Positions 1 to 5,912 are shown, counted from the stretch's first letter. The stretch: 7,318 bases of DNA from Lentimicrobium sp. (GCA_013336205.1 JAAXUD010000128.1:1-7318), one strand, 5' to 3'. Notes: a model not told the origin generated them from the sequence alone. Program-made: numbers and translations.

Positions 1-74
1 TGGAATTAAGGGATGCTACTGCCGAAGAAATTGGTCATGGCCATGTACATGGACCTCACGGACATCATCATTGA
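1..74 (+). CDS. slyD: C-terminal end of a SlyD-type FKBP prolyl cis-trans isomerase (partial)
   Basis: Only the last 23 codons are present, in the frame that starts at base 3 and stops with TGA at 72-74. The visible tail starts ELRDATAEEIGHGHVHG and ends in a proline, glycine and three histidines. An acidic stretch that passes into a His/Gly-rich tail is characteristic of SlyD. In that family the FKBP domain and the insert-in-flap chaperone domain precede a metal-binding tail that chelates nickel or zinc and serves protein folding or metal delivery. The catalytic and chaperone domains lie outside the window, so the call rests on the tail and its terminal position. Some other His-tailed metallochaperones would look similar. 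The gene converges on the minus-strand methyltransferase gene and is followed by a strong terminator 20 bases downstream. Confidence 0.75.
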   Translation, partial: ELRDATAEEIGHGHVHGPHGHHH

Positions 75-94
75 AAAATACTCATTCACTGATT

Positions 95-128
95 AAAGCA
101 ACTTTCTTCGGGAAGTTGCTTTTTTTTT
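95..128 (+). terminator. Intrinsic terminator with UUCG tetraloop, possibly bidirectional
   Basis: A 9-bp stem (98-106 with 111-119, one G-U pair) closes a TTCG loop at 107-110 in the extra-stable C(UUCG)G context. It can be extended by two A-T pairs and runs into nine Ts (120-128). This is a textbook factor-independent terminator for the slyD-like gene. Read on the minus strand, the hairpin begins a few bases after the stop codon of the methyltransferase gene (stop at 127-129) and is followed by TTTAAT. It may therefore also end the dnaA cluster, though less efficiently. Confidence 0.9.
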
Positions 129-840
129 ATCGCGAGAGCAGGAAAACTGCAGGTTTCTTTCCCGGATCAGGATTCATTTTTTTCCACTGGCCTACAGAGG
201 CTGTTAGTATAGATTCGTCGGCCAGGCTTATATTAGCTGCTATGCAAAGCATTGTATCATTCCCGCAACTTGAAAGAATAGAGTCAATCATATGCTTGTT
301 GCGATAGGGCGCTTCAATAAAGATGTGTGTTTGACCAGTGCGCAGAAGGTCCCGTTCTATTTCACGTATCTTTTTAATTCTTTCAGGCTCCTTTACCGGT
401 AAATACCCATGAAATGTAAAACTTTGCCCGTTAAATCCGGAAGCCATCAGCGACATAATTATTGATGACGGCCCTGAAAGCGGAACCACCTTGATTTTCA
501 GTTCGTGCGCAAGTTTTACAACCATTGAACCCGGGTCAGCGACAGCCGGGCAACCTGCCTCAGAAAGGAGGCCGGTATCTATTCCTGACCTGGCTTGTTC
601 TAGGAAGGTAATTACCTCATTTTCAGGTGTGTGTTCATTCAGAATGTGAAAAGTTACAGCCTCGAAATCCTTTTGGTATCCGCATTTTCGTAAAAACCTT
701 CGCGCTGTCCTGATTTCTTCAACAATAAAGACATCGAGTTGCTGCAGTAATTCAATATTGTATGATGGCAGCACCTTTTCAGGGGCGGTTTCACCCAAAG
801 TGCTTGGAATCAAAAATACAGACCCTTTTTTTGTGCTCAT
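127..840 (-). CDS. Short RsmI-like SAM-dependent methyltransferase (tetrapyrrole methylase fold)
   Basis: The 237-residue product belongs to the COG0313/RsmI branch of the tetrapyrrole-methylase superfamily. RsmI itself 2'-O-methylates C1402 in the 16S rRNA decoding centre. Visible family motifs are LLSEAGCPAVADPGS (91-105, matching the SDAGTPxxxDPG SAM-binding loop), PLSGPSSIIMSLMASGF (120-136), FTFHGYLP (141-148) and IFIEAPYRN (173-181). It differs from E. coli RsmI (about 286 residues) in lacking the C-terminal extension of roughly 50 residues, and in having IPSTLGE in place of the usual PTPIGN near the N-terminus, followed by FIVEEIRTARRFL where RsmI has a xAEDTRxT-type segment. I recall Bacteroidota carrying such a short form in addition to a canonical RsmI, so the exact RNA target is uncertain. 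The ATG lies 9 bp after the dehydratase stop with no Shine-Dalgarno sequence. It is the last gene of the dnaA cluster and ends inside the terminator T-tract. Confidence 0.85.
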   Translation of the reverse strand: MSTKKGSVFLIPSTLGETAPEKVLPSYNIELLQQLDVFIVEEIRTARRFLRKCGYQKDFEAVTFHILNEHTPENEVITFLEQARSGIDTGLLSEAGCPAVADPGSMVVKLAHELKIKVVPLSGPSSIIMSLMASGFNGQSFTFHGYLPVKEPERIKKIREIERDLLRTGQTHIFIEAPYRNKHMIDSILSSCGNDTMLCIAANISLADESILTASVGQWKKMNPDPGKKPAVFLLSR

Positions 841-849
841 AGTAAATAG

Positions 850-1791
850 CTAGAATGGGAGGGCAGTCAGATCAACATTTCCTCCGGAAAGTATTATACC
901 GGTTTTTTTATTACCGGTGTTTATCTTTTTTTCCAGAATTGCAGCTAAAGGAACAGCTGAGGAGGGCTCAATAATAATTTTCATCCGCTCCCAGGTCAAA
1001 CGCATCGCTTCTATTATGCTTTCCTCGCTGACAGTGACAATTTCATCCACATGCTTTTTAATAATAGGGTAGGTGAGTGACCCCAGCGAAGTTAATAACC
1101 CATCGGCAATCGTTTTCGGATTTACCGAAGCAACAAAGGAGCCACTGTAAAATGATTTAAAGGCATCGTCAGCTCCGGCTGGTTCGCAGGCAATAACTTT
1201 TATGTCATGTCCAAAATACCTTGCTGAAAGTGCAGTACCACTGAGCAGGCCACCTCCACCAACGGGAGAAAGCAATATCTGTAAGTCGGGAATCTCATTT
1301 AATAACTCCATGGCTGCAGTTGCCTGCCCGGCTATAATCCGATAATCATTATAGGGATGTATTTCAATCGCACCGGTTTCCTCAATAATATCATATAAAG
1401 TGTCTTCCCTGTCCTTTAGAGTTGGTTTGCAAAACCTGATAATTCCTCCGTATCCTTCAACTGCCTTTATTTTTATCCGGTTAGAATTCTCCGGCATAAC
1501 AATGTAAGCTTTGGCACCCCTTCTTGAAGCCGCTAACGCAAGTGCAGCTGCATGATTGCCGGAAGAATGGGTTGCAACTCCCCGGGCTAATTCAAATTCC
1601 GAAAGTGAAAATACCGCATTGGTGGCACCCCTTGATTTAAAAGCGCCGGCTTTTTGAAAGTTTTCGCATTTGAAAAAAAGATCCGCATTAAACAGGTGGT
1701 TTAATGCAGCGCAACTTAACACCGGTGTATGGTGAAGATATGGCTTAATTCTCGCTGCAGCCTGCTCGATTGTTAATTTATCAGGTTCCAT
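850..1791 (-). CDS. PLP-dependent serine/threonine dehydratase or serine racemase (fold type II)
   Basis: The 313-residue protein has the full set of fold-type-II markers. The PLP lysine is K52 in KAGAFKSRGA. The SSGNH cofactor loop is at 76-80, a glycine phosphate-binding loop VGGGG is at 177-181, and SGGNVD is at 302-307 near the C-terminus. S77 aligns with the re-face catalytic serine (S84) of human serine racemase. E203, A207 and D209 in EPAGADD align with its divalent-cation site (E210, A214, D216). TIADGLLTSLG (227-237) also resembles serine racemase. There is no ACT regulatory domain, so it is not a biosynthetic allosteric IlvA. Family enzymes deaminate L-serine or L-threonine to pyruvate or 2-oxobutanoate, racemise serine, or act on threo-3-hydroxyaspartate, and sequence alone does not decide among these. 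It lies 10 bp after the phosphatase gene and 9 bp before the methyltransferase gene, consistent with cotranscription. An AGGA sits about 14 bases before the ATG. Confidence 0.9.
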   Translation of the reverse strand: MEPDKLTIEQAAARIKPYLHHTPVLSCAALNHLFNADLFFKCENFQKAGAFKSRGATNAVFSLSEFELARGVATHSSGNHAAALALAASRRGAKAYIVMPENSNRIKIKAVEGYGGIIRFCKPTLKDREDTLYDIIEETGAIEIHPYNDYRIIAGQATAAMELLNEIPDLQILLSPVGGGGLLSGTALSARYFGHDIKVIACEPAGADDAFKSFYSGSFVASVNPKTIADGLLTSLGSLTYPIIKKHVDEIVTVSEESIIEAMRLTWERMKIIIEPSSAVPLAAILEKKINTGNKKTGIILSGGNVDLTALPF

Positions 1792-1801
1792 ACTTGTTAA
1801 G

Positions 1802-2266
1802 CTATTTCCTTTTTTTTAAGGATTCAATAATCTTGTCAGTAGCCTGATCAAGTAATTCCCAGGTTCTTTCAAACCCGTCCTGGCCACCGTAATAAGGATC
1901 AGGAACAGGCATATTGCTTCCCGGATGCAATTCGTTGAGTATATAATCAACTTTCTTCATGTCATTACTGCTTCTTGCCATAGAAGCAACATCCCGGTAA
2001 TTCGCGCTATCCATGACATATATTCTTTCAAAATCGTCAAAGAATGATTTTTTGAAGAGTTGGCCACGATGTTTCGAAATATCTGTACCATGTTGTCTGG
2101 CCACCTGTATACTCCGCTTGTCGGGGATATCACCGGTGTGAAAGGGCTCAAAACCGCAGGAATCAACTTCTCCTTCAATATTATTCTCCTGCAGTTTCTT
2201 ACGCATTATACCCTCTGCCAGAGGCGATCTGCAAATATTTCCGAGGCAAACCATCAATATTTTCAT
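1802..2266 (-). CDS. Low-molecular-weight protein-tyrosine-phosphatase family protein
   Basis: The reading frame can be extended upstream to 2326. I place the start at the ATG ending at 2266, which gives a 154-residue protein beginning MKILMVCLGNICRSP, where the family normally starts. The longer version would add 20 residues encoded across a perfect inverted repeat. The catalytic P-loop is C7-LGNIC-R13-S14 (CX5RS). The general-acid loop is VPDPYYGG (121-128) with D123. VMDSAN at 84-89 is another family segment. Such enzymes dephosphorylate phosphotyrosine (or phosphoarginine in some Gram-positives) in the cytoplasm. In Wzb/Wzc systems the partner is a capsule tyrosine kinase, but no capsule genes lie nearby. 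It sits downstream of dnaA, an arrangement I recall from other Bacteroidota, so a general regulatory role is more likely than a capsule-specific one. The substrate is unknown. Confidence 0.9.
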   Translation of the reverse strand: MKILMVCLGNICRSPLAEGIMRKKLQENNIEGEVDSCGFEPFHTGDIPDKRSIQVARQHGTDISKHRGQLFKKSFFDDFERIYVMDSANYRDVASMARSSNDMKKVDYILNELHPGSNMPVPDPYYGGQDGFERTWELLDQATDKIIESLKKRK

Positions 2267-2283
2267 GTCAGTAGATTTAACAA

Positions 2284-2319
2284 TTAACCTCATCCAGGAT
2301 TGCGCATGGATGAGGTTAA
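2284..2319 (-). repeat. Perfect 13-bp inverted repeat between dnaA and the phosphatase gene
   Basis: TTAACCTCATCCA (2284-2296) and its exact complement (2307-2319) flank a 10-base loop. In the minus-strand transcript this hairpin begins 33 bases after the dnaA stop codon and ends 17 bases before the phosphatase ATG. It is followed by a mixed A/T stretch rather than a run of Us, so it is not a convincing intrinsic terminator. Likely roles are a partial terminator or attenuator that lowers expression after dnaA, an RNase processing or stability element, or control of phosphatase translation. Confidence 0.75.
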
Positions 2320-2352
2320 CTATCACATTATGTATGCTTTATAAAACTATTT

Positions 2353-3789
2353 TTAGAGTTTGATTTTTTTCTCTATCTCTTCAACATAGTTCCTGAACTG
2401 CTTATCCGTTTCAATAAGATTATTGACAGTGCGGCAAGCGTGAAGCACTGTCGCGTGGTCTTTATTTCCGCAATGCAGTCCGATAGTGGCCAGTGATGAT
2501 TTGGTATGCTTCTTCGAAAAAAACATGGCCAGTTGTCTTGCCTGCACAATCTCACGTTTCCTGGTTTTAGAATTCAGGTGGTCAACATGAATGTTGAAAA
2601 AGTCACAAACAACCTTCTGGATATAATCAATGGAGACTTCCTTAGAGGTGTTTTTAACAAATTTGTCAATCATCTGACGGGCAAGGTCAATCGTAATAGC
2701 TTTTTTATTCAGCGACGATTGAGCCATCAGTGAAATGAGCGCACCTTCGAGTTCCCTGACATTGGTGGTTATGCTGTATGCCAGATATTCAATAACATCC
2801 TGGGGCATTTCAATACCGTCCTTATAAAGCCTTTTGTTCAGTATTGCAATACGTGTTTCCAGGTCAGGTACCTGAAGATCAGCAGCCAGGCCCCATTTAA
2901 AGCGTGACAATAACCTGGGTTCGATTCCTTTCATTTCAACCGGAGCTTTATCAGAGGTAATCACCAGTTGATTCCCATTTTGATGAAGGTGGTTGAAGAT
3001 GTGAAAAAATACATCCTGGGTTTTTTCTTTACCTGAGAGGAATTGAATATCATCAATAAGCAGCACATCGATCATTTGATAAAAATGAACGAAATCATTC
3101 TGATTCTGATTTTTAACAGAATCAACAAATTGTTGAATAAATTGCTCTGCCGTTACATATAAAACGGTTTTCTCAGGAAAATTATTCTTCACCTGTATAC
3201 CAATGGCATGTGCGAGGTGTGTTTTTCCAAGCCCGTTGGGACTATAAATGAATATAGGGTTAAAGGCTGTTTTTCCCGGGTTGGTGGCTACGGCATAACC
3301 CGCTGAACGGGCAAGCCGGTTACAATCACCTTCAATAAAATTATCAAACGAATAAGAATCATTTAGCTGTGAATGAACCTGAATCTTTCTGAGACCTGGT
3401 ATTACAAAAGGGTTCGGTATTTCTTTAGATGAACCTTTGTTTAAGTCAATAGGCATAGAGACAGAAGGGTTATTCAGTACGCTCCGGTTACTGGTAGGCA
3501 CCTTAATTGTATAAGGAGCCCGCGGGTCGTTTGAGTTCTCCATAATAATACTGTATTCCAGCCTTCCGGAAGGACCTAGCTCATGTTTTATAGTTTTCTT
3601 AAGCAGAGTAATGTAGTGTTCCTCAAGCCACTCATAAAAGAACTGGCTGGGGACCTGAATAGTTAGTACGTTGTCGTCAAGTTTAATAGGTGCAATAGGT
3701 GAAAACCATGTTTTGTAGCTTTGATAATTGATGTTGTCCTTGATAATTTTTAGGCAATTCTCCCAAATTTCTTGATGAACTTCTCTCAT
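2353..3789 (-). CDS. dnaA: Chromosomal replication initiator protein DnaA
   Basis: The 478-residue product is full length with all four domains. Domain I (about 1-85, IWENCLKIIKDNI near the start) mediates oligomerisation and helicase loading, and a short linker (86-140) follows. The AAA+ domain III begins near 145. It has a P-loop SPNGLGKTH (183-191), Walker B LLIDDIQF (243-250), sensor I near LVITSD (275-280), the arginine-finger box RLLSRF (R296, equivalent to E. coli R285) and sensor II R345 in NVRELEGAL (E. coli R334). Domain IV (about 385-478) carries the DnaA-box-binding helix-turn-helix with R410 and the signature IGLHCGNKDHATVLHAC (436-452). It binds DnaA boxes and melts oriC when ATP-bound. 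The P-loop is unusual: serine stands where the first glycine of GxxxxGKT is expected. ATG is the start; AAGGGAG precedes it by one base, too close for a normal Shine-Dalgarno. It is the first gene of the minus-strand cluster. Confidence 0.98.
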   Translation of the reverse strand: MREVHQEIWENCLKIIKDNINYQSYKTWFSPIAPIKLDDNVLTIQVPSQFFYEWLEEHYITLLKKTIKHELGPSGRLEYSIIMENSNDPRAPYTIKVPTSNRSVLNNPSVSMPIDLNKGSSKEIPNPFVIPGLRKIQVHSQLNDSYSFDNFIEGDCNRLARSAGYAVATNPGKTAFNPIFIYSPNGLGKTHLAHAIGIQVKNNFPEKTVLYVTAEQFIQQFVDSVKNQNQNDFVHFYQMIDVLLIDDIQFLSGKEKTQDVFFHIFNHLHQNGNQLVITSDKAPVEMKGIEPRLLSRFKWGLAADLQVPDLETRIAILNKRLYKDGIEMPQDVIEYLAYSITTNVRELEGALISLMAQSSLNKKAITIDLARQMIDKFVKNTSKEVSIDYIQKVVCDFFNIHVDHLNSKTRKREIVQARQLAMFFSKKHTKSSLATIGLHCGNKDHATVLHACRTVNNLIETDKQFRNYVEEIEKKIKL

Positions 3790-4028
3790 TCTCCCTTACG
3801 TAAAAAAGTTGTAATCAACTGATAATTCTTTTTTTGTTAATTATTGATTTGTCAAAATGCGTTCACTCTCATTGTCAGAACTTTCAGGTTCTATTATCTT
3901 TCAACAACATTTTCAACAAAATTGATCGAAAAAAAGTTAAAAAAAAATAAAAACTTCACTTGTTTTTTCAGAAATAATTGTGTACAGTCAAAAAGCACTG
4001 ATCAGCTCAATCGCATGATTAACAGCAG
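3790..4028. other. AT-rich spacer upstream of dnaA; weak oriC or autoregulation candidate
   Basis: This 239-bp spacer lies between the dnaA start and the yigZ stop. It contains two DnaA-box-like 9-mers in tandem, CTTTCAACA (3898-3906) and TTTTCAACA (3910-3918), 12 bp apart; the second is one base away from TTTTNCACA. A poorer candidate lies on the minus strand at 3979-3987. Long A- and T-runs (about 3929-3968) could act as an unwinding element. A 16-bp dyad, AGAAC-6-GTTCT, lies at 3877-3892. No box matches the TTWTNCACA consensus exactly, and clustered boxes typical of a full origin are absent. Binding for dnaA autoregulation is therefore as likely as an origin. I find no believable gene here. 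Confidence 0.35.
3802..3820 (-). promoter_or_regulatory. Small hairpin followed by a T-run in the dnaA leader
   Basis: On the minus strand AGTTG (3820-3816), a four-base loop, and CAACT (3811-3807) are followed immediately by further Ts (3806-3802), 12 bases before the dnaA ATG. The shape resembles a minimal attenuator or a translational operator, but a 5-bp AT-rich stem is weak. The function is not established. Confidence 0.3.
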
Positions 4029-4643
4029 TTATTCAGATTTAAGATATATAATTTTACATCTATATGTTTTTCTGAATTTCTCATTAACCCTGTCAGCATC
4101 TTTTTTCCTGATTATATAAGTTAAACTGCACTCAAGATCAAATTGTGTATTTAGTAGTTGTAAGCCATCGTCCTTGACAATTTTCATAATGTCATTCATG
4201 GCATCATAGTTAAATTTTAGTTCATAGATTTCATTCACAGTCTTTTCAATAATGTCAGCCTGTGCAAGCGCATCAGCTGCTGCCGATTTGTAGGCATTGA
4301 TTAAGCCGCTTACCCCTAATTTTATCCCTCCAAAATACCTTACTACAACTATTAACACATTGGTAAGGTCTTTTGATTGCAACTGACCATAAATAGGTCT
4401 TCCAGCTGTGCCCGAAGGCTCTCCGTCGTCATTTGCGCGCCAGGCTGATTTGTCGAAACCTATAATATAGGCATAACAATGATGGCGGGCATCGTAATAG
4501 TCTTTCCTAATCTGATCCAGTTCGTTTTTTACCTCTTGCTCGTCTTTAACCGGTATGGCTAATGCAATAAACTTACTTCCCTTTTCCTTATATAAACCTG
4601 TGGAACGACAGCTGATAGTATAATAGGTATCCTCAAATAACAT
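4029..4643 (-). CDS. yigZ: YigZ/IMPACT-family protein (UPF0029)
   Basis: The 204-residue product has the usual family length and two domains. The IMPACT domain (about 15-125) contains NDDGEPSGTAGRPI (71-84) and RYFGGIKLGVSGLINAY (102-118), the two hallmark stretches. The C-terminal DUF1949-type ferredoxin-like domain covers about 138-195. The eukaryotic relative IMPACT/Yih1 regulates Gcn2, and the E. coli protein has a nucleic-acid-binding-like fold, but the bacterial function is not firmly known. The ATG ends at 4643; a weak AGG lies immediately before it. The gene reads in the same direction as dnaA but is separated from it by 239 bp and appears to have its own promoter region, with a -7-like element at 4716-4723. 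I see no clear terminator after it. Confidence 0.92.
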   Translation of the reverse strand: MLFEDTYYTISCRSTGLYKEKGSKFIALAIPVKDEQEVKNELDQIRKDYYDARHHCYAYIIGFDKSAWRANDDGEPSGTAGRPIYGQLQSKDLTNVLIVVVRYFGGIKLGVSGLINAYKSAAADALAQADIIEKTVNEIYELKFNYDAMNDIMKIVKDDGLQLLNTQFDLECSLTYIIRKKDADRVNEKFRKTYRCKIIYLKSE

Positions 4644-4698
4644 CCTGATTGTTAGTTATTATAAAGTAATTTGTTAGCCGTGTTCAACTGATTCTGAG

Positions 4699-4710
4699 CG
4701 CTTATAAGCG
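4699..4710. promoter_or_regulatory. Perfect 12-bp palindrome near the expected yigZ transcription start
   Basis: CGCTTATAAGCG reads the same on both strands. It begins five bases downstream, in the minus direction, of the yigZ -7-like element, about where the transcript would start. This is a typical place for a repressor operator. The binding protein is unknown. Confidence 0.4.
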
Positions 4711-4715
4711 ATTTT

Positions 4716-4755
4716 CAAACATAGTAAATTCTTTGGCAATAGTAAAGGGTTTACT
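4716..4755 (-). promoter_or_regulatory. Putative yigZ promoter with overlapping dyad
   Basis: On the minus strand TATGTTTG (4723-4716) matches the Bacteroidota -7 consensus TAnnTTTG exactly, 72 bases before the yigZ ATG. The -33 position holds TTTA (4746-4743) rather than TTTG. That -33 segment lies in a 15-bp dyad, AGTAAA-GGG-TTTACT (4741-4755). The 8-mer ATAGTAAA occurs twice (4721-4728 and 4739-4746). The promoter call rests on the consensus match and position only. Confidence 0.4.
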
Positions 4756-4910
4756 GATTTTTTTTAAATATTTCCGGAATTAAACAATCAGGATAATCTT
4801 TTGAATTTTAATTCGTGGCTATAGGCTTGTGATTGAGTATATTAAATTAACCTTTTCGGTTTTGTTAATAACTCATATTGAGCAACACATTTATTTTGGG
4901 TGTAGAATTA

Positions 4911-4918
4911 TACTTTTG
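4911..4918 (+). promoter_or_regulatory. Putative promoter -7 element for the EamA transporter gene
   Basis: TACTTTTG matches TAnnTTTG exactly and lies 32 bases before the transporter ATG, which would leave a short leader. No TTTG is found at the expected distance upstream; the nearest candidates are a TTTTG only 12 bases away and a TTG 30 bases away. The call is therefore based on the -7 element alone. The rest of the 4644-4950 spacer holds no gene that I can support. Confidence 0.45.
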
Positions 4919-4950
4919 CCCGGATTGTTTGAACCTACTTACTGCAATTT

Positions 4951-5874
4951 ATGATAGAAAGCTATCAGGGTGAACTCGCAGCTTTATTGACTGCCTTTTT
5001 CTGGACTATTACTGCGTTGGCTTTTGAATCGGCAAGTAAAAAAGTAGGGTCCTTGTCTGTCAATCTTCTTCGGTTGCTTATAGGGTTCATGTTTTTAGGC
5101 CTTTTCGGATTGTTTACTTCTGGCAATTTTTTCCCAGTCGGCGCTTCTGCACATAATTGGATTTGGTTATCACTTTCTGGTATCATCGGATTTGTATTGG
5201 GTGATTTGTTTCTTTTTCAATCCTATGTTTTGATTGGTGCCCGTATTTCAATGCTGGTCATGGCCCTGGCTCCGCCGGTTGCAGCTGTTACAGCCTGGCT
5301 GATGATGGGTGAAACAATGAACACAAAGAGTATTTTAGGAATGATGCTGACAATTATTGGTATCAGTCTGGCAATTTTGGGACGAAAAGGGCTTGAAAAT
5401 GACGGGTCAGTGAGCAATTCCCGTTTCAGATATAAATTTAAGTATCCTCTTAAAGGACTTTTATTCGCTTTTGGCGGAGCAGCGGGGCAGGGTATAGGCC
5501 TGGTGCTCAGTAAATATGGGATGGATGGTTACGATGCCTTTGCATCAACCCAGATCAGAGTATTGACAGGAGTAGTGGGATTTGTACTTGTAATTTCAGT
5601 TTATGGCGGATGGAGCCGGGTTAGGTTAGCTGTTCAAAACTTACCAGCCATGAAAAGCTTAACAATAGGTTCTTTCTTTGGCCCGTTTCTGGGAGTCTCA
5701 TTCTCGCTGCTCGCCGTTAAATACACTTCTTCTGGAATTGCTTCCACCATAATGGCTATAACCCCTGTACTTATTATTGCGCCTGCAGCAATCCTGTTTC
5801 ACGAAAAAGTAACCACCCGCGAAGTTATTGGTGCCATTCTCGCTGTGGCTGGAGTTTCACTTTTCTTTTTATAG
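4951..5874 (+). CDS. EamA-domain transporter of the drug/metabolite transporter (DMT) superfamily
   Basis: The 307-residue protein is an inner-membrane permease with about ten hydrophobic segments (approximately 8-25, 36-55, 68-88, 95-117, 127-144, 168-186, 199-218, 236-255, 260-282 and 290-307). These form two EamA repeats of five helices joined by a basic loop (145-167). The second repeat ends with a conserved-looking stretch, TPVLIIAPAAILFHEKVTTRE (starting at 271), typical of EamA proteins; the glutamate after the histidine corresponds to the family E-(K/R) motif that also appears as GET at 120-122 in repeat 1. Members export amino acids, metabolites or other small molecules, or import them, and the substrate cannot be read from the sequence. 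No Shine-Dalgarno precedes the ATG. The gene is a single unit, divergent from yigZ and convergent with the HIT gene 38 bp away, with no obvious terminator between. Confidence 0.92.
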   Translation: MIESYQGELAALLTAFFWTITALAFESASKKVGSLSVNLLRLLIGFMFLGLFGLFTSGNFFPVGASAHNWIWLSLSGIIGFVLGDLFLFQSYVLIGARISMLVMALAPPVAAVTAWLMMGETMNTKSILGMMLTIIGISLAILGRKGLENDGSVSNSRFRYKFKYPLKGLLFAFGGAAGQGIGLVLSKYGMDGYDAFASTQIRVLTGVVGFVLVISVYGGWSRVRLAVQNLPAMKSLTIGSFFGPFLGVSFSLLAVKYTSSGIASTIMAITPVLIIAPAAILFHEKVTTREVIGAILAVAGVSLFFL

Positions 5875-5912
5875 AATCAGGGATCAGGAAACCAGGTAGT
5901 TATGTTATATAA

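Larger units (their letters stand above)
4642..4794. repeat. Long-range 12-bp inverted repeat flanking the yigZ upstream region
   Basis: ATCCTGATTGTT (4642-4653) and its exact complement AACAATCAGGAT (4783-4794) face each other across 129 bp. The left arm includes the first two bases of the yigZ start codon (minus strand), so the same 12 bases precede yigZ on one strand and lie inside the spacer on the other. I do not see a target-site duplication outside the arms, so I do not call it a transposon-derived element. It may be a pair of protein-binding sites or a chance repeat. Confidence 0.45.

Noticed and set aside
71..307. Plus-strand open frame of 78 codons
   Set aside because: It overlaps the slyD-like stop, the terminator and the antisense of the methyltransferase gene, and its product resembles nothing known.
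2267..2326. 20-residue N-terminal extension of the phosphatase
   Set aside because: The extension is encoded through the 13-bp inverted repeat, and the family begins right before the CX5R loop as in the shorter version.
3892..3926. Sigma70-like TTGTTG-17-TAATAG promoter for dnaA on the minus strand
   Set aside because: The main sigma factor of Bacteroidota does not favour this consensus, and low-complexity A/T sequence produces such matches easily.
3997..4004. CTGATCAG palindrome downstream of yigZ as a terminator
   Set aside because: A self-complementary 8-mer without a loop cannot form a normal terminator hairpin, and only a short T-run follows on the minus strand.
3844..4119. Plus-strand open frame of 91 codons between dnaA and yigZ
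   Set aside because: It starts at a TTG, is rich in Phe/Lys/Asn from A/T tracts and runs antisense into the yigZ 3' end. No ribosome-binding site or protein-like pattern is seen.
4849..4861. AACC-TTTTC-GGTT hairpin upstream of the transporter gene
   Set aside because: The stem is only four base pairs in an AT-rich spacer; it is too weak to support a function.
5875..5912. Shared terminator between the convergent transporter and HIT genes
   Set aside because: No stem with a following T-run is visible in either direction within these 38 bases.
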